The notes below the pieces were generated by a model that saw only the letters and a program-made list of their open reading frames with translations, did no database searches and was not told where the DNA came from. DNA of 64,000 nt from Talinum fruticosum (Eukaryota; Streptophyta; Magnoliopsida; Caryophyllales; Talinaceae): contig JAITYX010000007.1 in the NCBI GenBank assembly GCA_021018815.1, positions 3,349,001 to 3,413,000 on the forward strand, written 5' to 3'. This document shows, one piece after another, positions 12,600-23,533 of this stretch. Position numbers and translations under genes: made by a program. Each line of letters opens with the position of its first letter. Position 1 is the stretch's first letter.

Positions 12600-13870
12600 G
12601 CTATGTATACGAGATTTCCTTGAAAACAGTCTACCTTGGACTCGGGATGGATCGGGCTGAAATTGTCCGTAAAAAAAGAGGTAATCTATGGCATTGAGAA
12701 TAAGTGATGGGGGAACCACCCCTTTCATGAGTCACGTCTTCTAATTCATTGAAATCTCCAATAAGACACCAAGGAGTGTCAATGAAAGAATTTAAATCTA
12801 ATAAACGTTGTCGTAAAAGTTATCTTTTTCAGAAATTGACCAGGTGCATATATGCCTTAAAGGGTGCTTAGTTTTGGGAGGCAATATAAAAAATGAGCAT
12901 ATGAATAATGTGATATTTTTTAAGTAAGACATTAGCCATAATGTTTTTATTATTCCAGAAAACCCATATATCACCGGAGTGATTAACTGGGTAAATATAG
13001 TAAAAAGAACTTCGAATCCTAATGACGGCAAGAAACACTTGGTGGTCTTGCCCGAAATCATTGTTTCAATAAAAAAAAAATAACATATCCGACTGATGAA
13101 TTCTAGAAAGTAATCTAACTTCTTCACAAATTTGGTATTTTTTGCAACTCACACAGTCCAAGCTATAATTTTTATTAAATTATTTTTAGAATAGATAGAA
13201 TGTCGTCCCTTCTACTTGATGAAATGCCTACAATATTCCCAAACAAAATTAATAAAAACCAACAAGTTTCACAACCACCGAAGATGGGAGTATAGGTGGA
13301 AGTCATAAAAATGATGCATTGTATCCATTAGTTAAAAAATGAACCATGTCACTAACTCATATACAAAAAGGAGGCATTCTCTAAACAAATTAACCCACAA
13401 GATATAGTTTAAAAGAGATGTATGTTGGGGTAACCAACAAAAGTGAACTTCCTTGAACTGGAAGTATTCCAAGAATATGACAAATTGGTTAGACCAATTG
13501 AGACGGGCTTTTCAGAATGAAACGTGGACAAATAAATTAGCGAAGAGGTCATAAGACCTCGTATGATCCAAGTACAGAAGCATATGTTCCACGATGGTAT
13601 CCAAGCACGTTGCCATGCATTTCAAAATAGAAGAAAAACATGGGGTAAGCATCATAGAATTTAGCAACGGAATAATAAAAAGGGGTAGTGGTAGATAGCA
13701 TACATCAAGTAATAAAACAACCAAAAATTTTTCAAGAAGACAACATCCTTTAGTCCTTAAGCTCATACTAGCCAAATAATAAACTGAGCTCAAATGACAG
13801 CAAATAACAGTCCACAATCCAAGAGCAGAAAATCGAGAGTACAAAGAAAAATTCTGAGATGAAAACCACA
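12600..13870 (-). mobile_element. 5' part of a minus-strand LINE (endonuclease)
   Basis: Between about 12,800 and 12,640 the minus strand reads PWCLIGDFNELEDVTHERGG and GSPI, a clear LINE endonuclease active-site block, preceded by a degenerate block resembling the WxxNxxxMANVL and HM-type region of the same domain (12,850-13,000). Several stops and shifts are present. Further upstream (13,130-13,870) minus-strand open fragments exist but have no recognisable motif. Confidence 0.65.
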
Positions 13871-13879
13871 CAGACCATT

Positions 13880-14904
13880 ATGCTATAGAAACTGAAAAGG
13901 CAAAGATAAAGATCAAAAAATATATAAATATTCAAGATAAACTTTACATAATTACTAGCACAAAATTGTTGAAAGACCACCTAAGCAATGATAATCACTA
14001 ATTGCTAATTATATTATCGACACGTAACCGTTAGAAACAAGCCAAAATTGTTGTTATGGTTGATAAAGAAGCTAAAATTGTTGTTAGGGTTTTTTTTTTC
14101 TTTTTCAATGAGGAAAAAGGGGGTGTTTGAAACAACAGAAGGGGAGTTATCTCAATCACTCTCTAGAGGTACATTATTTCTCTAGTGATGTTATTACATA
14201 TATGAAAATATTATATAACAAGATATAAAGTGTTGAACTTGAATAGCATCACTAAAAGTTGAGATTTAAAACAACAAAGTTTAGTTTAATACGAATTTAA
14301 GTAAGATTCAAATATTAAATATCAAATGTTAAATTGGACCTAGCCGATATGATTGTATCATTCATCACTCAAAGACAATTTATTATCCTAAACGATAGTA
14401 TGTTTCCTAAATTCAAAATAATATACCTAAATTACGAATCCAAAATTATGTCAGTAAAAACATGATGAAATGTAAATTAATTCAATGCAAACTCGATCCA
14501 GCTTGCTAATCACTTCCATTTACCAAAATTGAGCAGTGTGGAGGGGGTGTTACAGGAAATGCCAATTGGGCCCAACCAACCACCAGCTAACTAGAAACAG
14601 CCGAGCCGAGCAACAAATTGTCGAAACGTCCTATAACTAAAAAAACCCTGCCCCTCCATGTTATGCCATCCCAAGAAATCCTCTCGACCTCCTCTTAACC
14701 AATCGATAGTATGACAAGCTTGCTTATTTCAACAGTTTAAACTATAAATTAACGAAATAACAAAAACAATAAGAGTAAAATTTTGCACTAAGTGATAAGC
14801 AATGTTAGGAGCAGTTTGGAGCCAAAAAGCAACATGGTGGGGAAATATTAGCAATAAAAAAAATAGAAAATAAGTCCATCCAAGTTGACACATTTAAAGC
14901 CAAC
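13880..14904. other. Intergenic, AT-rich, no gene seen
   Basis: No coding or RNA gene is recognised. A patch at 14,530-14,700 resembles the 5' flank of the HVA22-like gene (blocks GCCCAACCA, GCTAAC, CCCTCC, ATCCCAAGAAATCC are shared). Confidence 0.6.
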
Positions 14905-15045
14905 ATGTTTGTTTTAGTGTTAATAACATCATTTATAACTATTAACCGCAAGTAACAGTTAGTAATCGCTAACCGCAAATTGTAACTGTTGATAACAACT
15001 GGTAACTGCTAATAACTAATTATAATGATTAATTGTTACTTCATA

Positions 15046-15106
<61 letters not shown>

Positions 15107-15282
15107 TGTCGTTAAATGTTATCCTAATGCTATTAGAAATACTAATAAAATTTTAAATTCAACTAGAACAACTCATAATTGCTAATCAAACTAATCTTAA
15201 CCGCTTATAATCACTAATTGCTAATTATAACAGCTCATAATCACAGTAGCTGCTAATTTTAATAAATAAAATGAACAAACTC
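14905..15282. mobile_element. MITE-like element with (ATT)n core, copy 1
   Basis: The left end TGTTTGTTTTAG and the inverted right end AGTTTGTTCATTTTA form imperfect terminal repeats. Internally, short motifs related to GCTAATTATAAC and AACCGCTTATAA repeat near both ends, and an (ATT)n run (15,049-15,107) fills the centre. Three other copies lie at 24,203, 41,148 and 43,818. There is no coding capacity. The superfamily (hAT or PIF/Harbinger) is not settled because no clear target duplication was seen. Confidence 0.55.
15049..15107. repeat. (ATT)n microsatellite
   Basis: About 19 consecutive TTA units in the middle of the MITE-like copy. Confidence 0.95.
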
Positions 15283-15649
15283 TTAATAATCAAATCAATT
15301 TTAGCTTAGACTTGAAAATAAGTTAGATTTATTAAAAAATAGCAAATATATATTTTTATGCTAAATTGTATTAATTTTGACTAGTCAAAATTCATTTGTT
15401 TCATATCAAGTTTGGATTTTTTAAGTAATTTCATGTTAGGGTTGAGTCATGTTATTATGTCGGTTCCAGTTGGCTTAGCTTTAGTGATAGGAAAATAAGC
15501 GAGTGTTAGGAGCACTTAGGAGAGGGTTTACAAATGAGCGGTAAAAGAGTGGTAAGAAATGGTAGTAAGCAAATATGCTAATACTCATGTTGAAATCAAC
15601 ATGCCCTAAATTAACTTGAATTTAAAATAAGCAAATCAAAATTCGATGT
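15283..15649. other. Intergenic, no gene seen
   Basis: AT-rich sequence up to the target duplication of the LTR retrotransposon. Nothing recognisable. Confidence 0.6.
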
Positions 15650-15654
15650 GATCC

Positions 15655-16275
15655 TGTTTCCGGAGAAAGCCGAGTTGATGATGTGGATGATGATTCGGAG
15701 AGAGGAAGGATTTACTGCTTCCGGTTCCGAGGACGTGGCACGATTGATCCGAGTCCGAGTGACGACTGCTTGAACCTGCAAAAGGCGAAGCCCGGGTGGT
15801 GGATCCCGGGAACGCCCCTCCGACGCCTCAAGTTAGTAATGAACTAAGTTTGAATGGATCGAGGAGATCTTCCTCGATGTGCGTGGGGGATTCCTTGGGA
15901 GTCGAGAAGTTTTCCAAAGATGGAAGTTCTCGGGGATGAATGTGTGTCGATGAACGTTGATGAACGTTATGAATGTAGTTGAGTGTTGAGAGCTTTTAGG
16001 AAGCTTAGGTGATTATCCTCCAATGAGATATCTTGTCCAATGAGCATAACATAACCTTGGGTTTTGGAAGTGATGAGTATTTATAGGAGATTTTGAAGGG
16101 GTAGAATGGTACTTTACCACGGTTTAGGGAAACCCTAGCCCTAGTGGGCTTTGGGGCTTTTACCTGGCCCGTTACGGATCGCCTTGGGCCGATTCCACCC
16201 TGGTCCAACCGATTAGGCCCGGTCGGCCGGTGACGTGTCGGTTGAGCTGGAACTGCCCAGGAAATACCCGAATCA
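15655..16275 (-). repeat. 3' LTR (621 bp) of the gag-protease element
   Basis: This matches 23,534-24,149 over its full length with roughly a dozen small differences and indels. Read on the minus strand it begins TGATTCGGG and ends GGAAACA. It contains the sequence GAGTATTTATAGGAG, in which a TATA-like box can be read on the transcribed strand (CTATAAATACTC). Confidence 0.95.
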
Positions 16276-16295
16276 TTTAGCCCCTCACGTTCGCC
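16276..16295 (-). promoter_or_regulatory. Polypurine-like tract
   Basis: On the minus strand the bases just before the 3' LTR read GTGAGGGGCTAAA, a purine-rich stretch in the position of the plus-strand primer of LTR retrotransposons. Confidence 0.5.
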
Positions 16296-16629
16296 CGCAT
16301 GCCTCCCGAGGTAGGTAGGTGGAATGTGGAACAAATAGCGATTGAGCACCGCCGACCATCCTTTGTCGCGAAGGCGTTCTACCAGCTCCTCTTTGATGAT
16401 GCTTGGAAGTCGGGGTTGATAAATGATTGTGAGAAGTATGGTAAGTTGCTTCCAGCCACGATCCGTTCGAGTGGGACACGCTTGAGGCTTGGGTGGAATG
16501 TAACCACGATCGCATCGTTGGGCTTTAATCGGTGAACCTTAATTCTTCGGTGAACGTTGCGACGGGAGGAGGAACCGCTCCCGGAGTTGGCTTGTCGTCC
16601 TGTCCCTCCCTTGGAGAGTGGAGAGTTAG

Positions 16630-16830
16630 CAGATGACCCTTTTACTTCCTCTTAGGGTCGGAGGGACTTGCCCAAGGCAAAGGGGAGTAGCCTCCTTGCG
16701 GAGAAGAAGATGCGCCTTCCGGCGGAGAAGAGGCGGAACCTTCCGACGGAGAGGAAGAGGAACGATTCGGCGGAGAGGAAGAGGAACCCTCCGAAGGAGA
16801 AGTGAGGTGGTAGCCATGGCTCTCCTTACG
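16630..16830. repeat. Short imperfect repeats, GGCGGAGAAGAGG-like
   Basis: About six degenerate copies of a 15-25 base purine-rich unit within the internal region of the LTR element. The open frames on both strands here are repeat translations with no domain. Confidence 0.6.
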
Positions 16831-17489
16831 TCCGAGTAGTGTAACCGTAGCGTAATAGTACAGCCATAGCGTCGTAGCGTAGCATCTTGAGTTTTAGACG
16901 CTTTGCTTCCCTTGTAATGGCGCACTGCGCGTTCTTGTCTCAATGAATGAATGAGTGAAGGAAGTTTGCTTTGTCAACTTTGCTTTCCTTCGCTTTCTTG
17001 TCTTGTCGTAGACGCTCCGTTGCGATAAACGATTTTCACTTAGCCCCTCGGGCCTAGAGAGTAATTTTTGAGCATCCTTTCAGCTCCGGAGGCTTGAAAG
17101 TGCTTGAGTATGGATATCTCGCTAGGGGACATCCAACGGGGAACGTGATCTCCTAACTTTAAGTTAAGAATGCAAGTGCCCATGATGGAATAGGTCTTTG
17201 CGCGACCTTTCGATTTACGAAGGTTCGAAAGTGCGTGAGTGATAGCTTCTTGAAGGGTACCACCTTATGGGGCTGAGAGTGCGATTTTCGGCTCCCGGAG
17301 GCCAAGTGGTCGCCGAGTGTAAACCGACCTTGTTCCCCAAAGGATAGCCCCTTGTGAAGGTAGGGATGCGACTTGTTAGCCCTTGGGGCTAAGTCGCCGC
17401 TTGACGAGCTTTCGGGCCTTGCTCGTTTCGTTCTTGCAATTCTCGCAATGTTTGTGATGGATTGTTTGATTGATTTTTACTTAGCCCCT

Positions 17490-17640
17490 TGGGGCTAAAA
17501 AGGAGTCCTGCGGGGAGGATGAGTTTTCTTGTGATCCTCCCTGGGGCTCTTCCGTGGAGGATGAGTCCTCCCATGGTCCTTCTAGGGCTCTTGCGGGAAG
17601 ATGAGTCCTCTCGTGATCCTTCTAGGATCCTCAAGGCGTC
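17490..17640. repeat. About 48-bp tandem repeat with GAGGATGAGTCCTC-like palindromes
   Basis: Three imperfect units containing GGAGGATGAGTCCTCC-type inverted sequences, followed by TGATCCTTCTAGG. They lie in the non-coding part of the LTR element. Confidence 0.65.
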
Positions 17641-17714
17641 CCAGCCCCTATGTGCCTCGGATCCGAAGAAAGTGAGTTTGCCCACGGTAGCGTTGTCATG
17701 GGTCTTTTACGCAA

Positions 17715-18300
17715 CCTTTCAGCCCCGGAGGCTCGAAAGTGCATGATCGTCGAGCGCGACCTCCTAACCTTAAGTTAGGAGTGTTAGTGCCCATGCGGAC
17801 ATGGGTCTTTACGTGACCTTCCAGCTCCCGTAGGCTTAGAAGTGCATGATTGTCAAGCGCGACCTCCTAACCTTAAGTTAGGAGTGCGAGTGCCCATGCG
17901 GACATGGGTCTTTACGCGACCTTCCGGCTCCCGTAGGCTTAGAAGTGCATGATTCTCGCTAGGGAACATCCCACGGAGAGCGCGACCCCTAACCTTAAGT
18001 TAGGAGTGCGAGTGCCCATGCGGACATGGGTCTTTACGCGACCTTCCAGCTCCCGTAGGCTTAGAAGTGCATGATTGTCAGCGCGACCTCCTAACCTTAA
18101 GTTAGGAGTGCGAGTGCCCATGCGGACATGGGTCTTTACGCGACCTTCCAGCTCCCGTAGGCTTAGAAGTGCATGATTCTCGCTAGGGAACATCCCACGG
18201 AGACGCGACCCCTAACCTTAAGTTAGGAGTGCGAGTGCCCATGCGGACATGGGTCTTTACGCGACCTTCCAGCTCCCGTAGGCTTAGAAGTGCATGATTG
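17715..18300. repeat. Tandem array of about 100-120-bp units, two hairpins per unit
   Basis: Five consecutive units, with the block CTAACCTTAAGTTAG near 17,763, 17,866, 17,988, 18,091 and 18,209. Each unit holds an inverted repeat CTCCTAAC/GTTAGGAG (complete in three units, one base shorter in two) and a second one CCCATG-CGGA-CATGGG, followed by TCTTTACGCGACCTTCCAGC and AGAAGTGCATGATT. Some units carry an extra 25 bases (CTCGCTAGGGAACATCCCAC). A diverged unit lies at 17,140-17,230. Confidence 0.9.
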
Positions 18301-18564
18301 TGTGTCCTCCGAGAGGTGTTCCTTTTATGAAGTTAGGCGTACGATTTTTAGCTCCCGGAGGCTAAGTTATCGTTTACCGCAACTTCGAAGGATGTCCCCT
18401 TTGTGGAGGTGGAAATATGACTTGTTAGCGCCCGGAGGCTAAGTCGTAGTTTGATGTCGAGAGACGTTTCGGCTTCGAAATTGTATGCTTCGTTGCGGAA
18501 ATATTTTTTCGAAGTTACGCAATTTTTTATTTTATTTTATTTTATTTAAGACTCTTGATCCCAA

Positions 18565-18640
18565 CCTCTCACACCGACCCTTCTTACCGACCCCTAAGAC
18601 CGACCCCTAAGACCGACCCCTAAAGCCGACTCCTAAAACG
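18565..18640. repeat. 13-bp tandem repeat ACCGACCCCTAAG
   Basis: About four to five imperfect units inside the LTR element, after a TTTTA-rich run. Confidence 0.8.
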
Positions 18641-18644
18641 TATC

Positions 18645-19625
18645 GCTTGCCTTGCTTGCTTGCTCTCTTCCCTCGGCCCACACTCTCTCCCTCCTGCTGG
18701 GCCTGCCCTCACTCGGCCCACCTCTCCCCCTCTCGGCTCCCTCTCTCCCCGCTGGGCCTCTCTCTCCCTCTCGCGGCCCGGCTCTCACTCTCGGCTCTCT
18801 CTCGCTCCGCGGCTCTCGCCGGGCCTCTCTCTCCCACTCGGCCCACCTCCCTCTCGGCTCTCTCCCGCTCCCGCAGCTCTTTCCTCCCCCACTGGGCCCG
18901 CTTTCCCCTCCCTCGGCCCACCCTTTCAAACCCCCTCCCGCCTCTCTCTCCTCTCGCCCTAGCTCCCCTCTGCTGCTGCTTCTTCCTCTCGGTCCCCGCG
19001 TTGCTGCTGCTGCTGCTTCTCGCCCTCACACTGCACTCGGCCGGACCGCTCACCGCCGGACCGACCGCTCAGTCCGACCCCGGTGACGACCCCTCCCCTC
19101 ACCCTCTCCCTCACTCTCGCTCATTCTCCCTCCCCCTCACGGCCCTCTGTTCTCCCTCGCTCGGGCTCGGTCCTGCCGGGACCGACCCTCGCCCTCACGC
19201 TCGGACTCGGCTCTCCCAAGCACCGACCCCTCCCCAGACCCTTCGCTCGCACCCTCTCGGCCTCGCTCTCTCGCTCGCCGACTCTCTCTCTCTCGCTCGC
19301 TCTCCTTCGCTCGGGCTCGGTCCTGCCGGGACCGACCCCGCCCTCACGCCGGACTCGGTCGGCCCGGACCGACCCCTCCCCTCCCCTCACTCTCTCGGCA
19401 CTCGCTCTCGGCTCTCTCGCGCTCTGCTCTCCCTCGCTCGGGCTCGGTCTGCCGGGACCGACCCCTGCCCTCACGCCGGACTCGGTCGGCCCCGGACCGA
19501 CCCCTCCCCTCCTCTACTCGGACTCGGTCTCGAAGAGACCGACCCCTCCCTCCCCTACTCGGACTCGGTCTTCTCGGAACCGACCCCTCCCCTACCCCTC
19601 ACGCCCTCCACTCTCTCTCTCGCAA
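18645..19625. repeat. GC-rich CT-biased block with GGTC/GACC palindromes
   Basis: Nearly 1 kb of C/T-biased sequence on the plus strand, with repeats such as GCTCGGTCCTGCCGGGACC (near 19,167 and 19,315; a one-base-shorter copy near 19,442) and CGGACTCGGTC. All three plus-strand frames stay open for long stretches because stop codons are rare in such composition; the products would be Pro/Ser/Leu-rich without any domain. I do not call a gene here. Confidence 0.7.
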
Positions 19626-19644
19626 CGAACACGCCAAAAAATGC

Positions 19645-19677
19645 CCAAACCCTAACCCTAACCCTAACTCTAGCCCT
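19645..19677. repeat. Telomere-like (CCCTAA)n stretch
   Basis: Three perfect CCCTAA units and degenerate neighbours, directly after the CT-rich block. The unit is 6 bp, not the common plant 7-bp CCCTAAA. Confidence 0.75.
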
Positions 19678-21052
19678 AGAATTTTTTAATTTTTATTTTA
19701 TATAATGCTTGGCATATTTTTGGGAAACTTTCCCGACCAATTTTATGCGTAAGAATTTTGCACAGGGGCGGAAAAATACCGACCTTGAGTTTAGAGCGAA
19801 GAAACCGTAGGCTCCTTCGGACGGACAATATCGACCCAATTCGTATCGGAAATGCGATGGCCATGCCTCCGTTAGTCGAACATGTTGGGCGTTCTATGAT
19901 TTTGAGAAAAATCGAACTCCTTTCCAGGTGAGCTCGTGCTTGACTTCACATTAAGCTGAAATATATCAACTCTTTAGTATGGGCCTTTGTAGGGTGCCTT
20001 TGATTGTGCCCAAGTCGTAATTTTACGTTGGAGGCCTTTCTTTTGACGAATGTACGCATCCGAGGACCATAGTCGTTCTCTTCATGCTTGACATTTACTT
20101 GTGTTATGCTTGGATCTCGCTCCGAATGTCTCACTTTGGGGTCGAGCTCTTTGGCCGTATCAATCCCCTAGGAGGAAGCGCCGGAGGAGGGGAGATCCCC
20201 GAGGATGATGGCGTTGGCGAGGATGCCCAAGATGGCTCCGAGGTTTGGCCCCCTTTCCATGACTCTTCGTGGGATATGAGTTATTTTTGACGTCCTGCGT
20301 GCCATTATGACTTGATACTCTTTCGTTTTGCTTGAACTTTTATCTTCGATCGATCCTTGCTTTGATGCTTGTTGGATGCTTACTTGCCTCGTTGCTTCTT
20401 TTTATTGTTGCCGATTTTTGCTTTCTTGCCACTTCGGGTACATGATCATAGTGGGGTCTTCTTTGAGTTTTACAACTTGGTTGTCCTAGGGGTTGTATTA
20501 GCCCCAGTGTTGCCCCAAAATCGGCACAATGAAAAATATACAACGAAAGAAACTAGCAGCGTAGGCGCCTTAGGGGATCATATTAGCCCCTACTTTTCTT
20601 CTAACTTTGATAAAGTTAAGAAAATACAACGAAAGGAACTAGGAACTTAGATACTCTAGGGGATTGTATTAGCCCCTATTCATGCCCCCAAGATCGTCTT
20701 TAAGTGAAATATGAGACGTAAAAAGCTTGCTCGTTGTATTGATAAAGGATCGAAGTCCGTACAAAAGAGAGGAATGTGTGCCCTCGTTGAGCGCTTTCGG
20801 AAAAGTCGCGTCAATCGTGGGTGATTCCTTTACAAAATCTTTGGGACTTGGCTGGGTGGGTCTTTAAAGAAAGGCCCCCACTCCAGCACAATGAGCTCAC
20901 ACTATCTACATAAGCACCATTATCTCTTGAGTTCGATGTCTTCGGGAGGCGCAAGCCGGAACTTGACACGATTTTCTCGGGGTGGTGAAGCACACCATCA
21001 TAGTCTCGGAGACTTTAGTTGGGGCTCCGCTTTTAGCTTCTTGCCCTTAGGA

Positions 21053-21580
21053 TCATCGTGAGTCCTCCCTCCTCTTTCGCTTCTCCATCAAAGGTCGAAG
21101 GCTTACTATATAGCATTCACGTGCGGTCTTTTGGTCTCCGTAGGTCTCACCTACGGATCCGTCGTCAAGCTCATACTTCATGAGGAGAAGGTATGGAGCG
21201 ACGATCGCTTTGATCTGGTTGAGGGTGGGGCGTCCAATGATGACGTTGTAGGCGGATGGGGTGTCGACCACTAGGAATTTGACTTCGATGTTTCGGCCCC
21301 GACCTTCTCTCCAACCCCGATCGGTAGGCGGATCATGCCTATAGGGTGTATCGTCCGCCCTCCGAATCCGACGACAGGATTGACGAGGGAGACTAGATTC
21401 CGAGGGCATACTTCAGCTGTCTAAGGCATTCCATGGTGATGACGTCTACCGAGCTTCTCGTGTCGATAAGAACCCTGCGGACCATGGCGTCCGAAATCTT
21501 CGATGTGATGACCAAAGGATCCTCATGTGGGGCGGCCATGCTTTTCAAGTCTTGTTCGCCGAAGGTCACTGTGGGCACCT
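21053..21580 (-). pseudogene. Retroviral-type aspartic protease fragment of the LTR element
   Basis: Minus-strand fragments carry DPLVITSKISDAMVRRVLID followed by T-R-S-S and VDVI, then, in another frame, a conserved C-terminal part with NVIIGRPTLNQIKAIVAPYL. This is the pepsin-like protease found after gag in plant gypsy elements. The active-site triad DTG reads DTR (codons at 21,456-21,464), and the two parts are in different frames, so the copy cannot make a working enzyme. No RT follows downstream. Confidence 0.85.
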
Positions 21581-23499
21581 TCGGAGGTGGAGGTTGGCCG
21601 GTGATCGGGACTTGTTGAGCGCTCCCGAGGTGAGCCTTCCAAGAGGAGAGGGTCGTGCCCCTGCGAATCCCCGGCGATGGTGGCTACAATCTTAGTAGCA
21701 TCGTCATCATCATAGTGCTCATAACCCTGCCTTGAAGAACCTCCTTGTGCTCCATGAGTATCTTTTCCGAGGAAGCGATCAATTTGCCCATTATCCGCCA
21801 ACTCCCCAAGCGCCTTCTTTAACGCGCGACACTCTATAGTGTTGTGTCCGGTTTGTTCATGAAATTCGCAATATTTGTTGGAAGCTCGCGCTTCGCAGGA
21901 GTGGACATGGGAGGTGGTTTTTGAGCATGGGGTGCCCTTTGATCTCCATCGGAATACTCGGGGGTCGGTGTTGAAGCGGTGGTCAACTTCACTTCGAGGA
22001 TTAAATTTTCCATCTCCTCCTTTCTTTCGACCTCATCTCCTTCCTCCGCACGAGATCTCTGTGGCTCGAATAAAGTCGGCCGCCTTTCGGAGTGCTTACG
22101 CCAAGGTGGACACCTTTTGTTCAGCGAGGGAAAATTTGAATCTTCCGCTTCGAGTCCGTTAAGGAAGGCAGTGTAGGCGACTCCATCTTGCGGGTCGGAG
22201 ATAAGGACGGCCTCTCCATGAAACCTTCGGACATAGTCCTTAAGGGTCTCGTTTCTCCCTTGCTTAATCTTAGAGAGGTGGATGCTAGTCTTCTTACGCT
22301 TGCAACTCGCAATGAATTGCGCGACGAACTTCTCGCATAGCTCTTCAAAGGAAGAGATGCTCCCTTGGGGAAGACTGTTGAACCATTTCGCGCGACTCCC
22401 TTTAGTGTAGCGAGGAAGAATCGGCAGTAGGTTGCATCGTCCCCGTCCCGAACGTACATGTGGGACTTGTAGTATGCTAAGTGATCTTCGGGATCGGTTG
22501 TGCCATTGTATGGATCAATGTTTGGAACCTTCATCTTCTTCATTCGGGGGCATTCATGATCTTCTTCGAAAATGGAGTGTTGAAAGCATTCGGGTTGGCC
22601 TTGAATCGAGCCGAGAGATAGGGACGGCGCGGGGTTGGTAACGTGGAACTTCCACTAGGGAAGGACTCTTCCTCCTCTCGGATCGAGGGGAGTGCGCCTG
22701 GTCCTCTCCGACTTCTCGGGACCCTTCGATTTAATTGCTCATGACGCCTTTCTCTTGATCGTTCCCGCTCTCGGGCGGCGAGACCGTTCTTGGTCGCGCC
22801 TCGGGGCATTGCGAGCTCGATGAGAATTGCGGCTACGTGTAGCCGATCGTGAAGGACTAGCGGACCTTCTGCTCCCCAGGGTCTTCGCTCCGTGTTTGGG
22901 GCAAGGGCACCTCCATGATCGTCGAACCAGGCGAACGCCTGCTGTGGGTAGCATAGGGAGTCGAGGCCGTGTGCGAAGTTGCTATGTTCTTGTTGGCTTT
23001 ATGGAGAGCTTTCTTTGCGTCGATAATTTCTCGTGCGTCGCCTTCTTCGTGACGCCTTGTCGGGAGGGCATTTGGCTGCTCGGGAGCAAGCGCAGTTGGT
23101 GCCTTAGTTGGTTGTTCCGGGGCTGCGTGGGAGGGCATCCCGCCCGAGAAGTAGCCAACAGCTGACCTCCCAGTGGGCTGTGCCGTACCCGGGAGTTGGG
23201 GCGTAGTGGAAGGGCATGATTGGCATGCGCTGTTCCATAGTGGCTCGTACTTGTTCTTGCACTTGTTGTGCAACGGTTGTTTTAAGGGTCTCTATTAGGT
23301 TCCGGAGAGCCCCTAGGGTGACGTACCCCTCCCGGCTGGGTGTGGCGGTTGCCGGTAGACCGCCGAGATGATTCCACATCCTCGGGTTGAGGAGCGTCGC
23401 GGGATTGGCCCCCGTAGGCATTGAACGATGAGGGTGAGGAACTGGTGGGTTCGTGTTGCGAGTCATCTTGGATCGAGATCGAGTGCCACTGGCGACCAT
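21523..23499 (-). pseudogene. Gag polyprotein of the LTR element (frame-broken)
   Basis: The likely start is MVASGTRSRSKMTRN at 23,499, just inside the 5' LTR and primer-binding site. An N-terminal low-complexity part (to about 22,600) leads to the core, with PNIDPYNGTTDPEDHLAYYK near 22,500, the hallmark of the plant retrotransposon gag family. A C-terminal part has a CEFHEQTGHNTIECRALKKA-like motif near 21,830, a Cys/His cluster typical of these proteins, and GRFL-type sequence after it (IDRFLG). At least four frameshifts or stops break the frame. The native product would form virus-like particles in the cytoplasm. Its relatively good preservation argues for a young insertion. Confidence 0.85.
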
Positions 23500-23514
23500 A
23501 TGCTACCTTCCTCC

Positions 23515-23533
23515 CCACGAGACGGCGCCAAAC
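23515..23533 (-). promoter_or_regulatory. Primer-binding-site-like sequence
   Basis: On the minus strand the bases directly after the 5' LTR (ends GGAAACA) read GTTTGGCGCCGTCTCG. TTGGCGCC-type sequences are common at this place in plant gypsy-like elements. I did not match a tRNA. Confidence 0.5.

Noticed and set aside
17715..18300. CRISPR-like regular repeats
   Set aside because: Units are contiguous tandem repeats of 100-120 bases with diverged copies and no unique spacers, in a plant retroelement.
18647..19705. A 352-codon plus-strand open frame, the longest in the window
   Set aside because: It lies in a CT-skewed GC-rich repeat where all three frames are open; the product is Pro/Ser/Leu-rich repeats without any domain, and it sits antisense inside the non-coding part of an LTR element.
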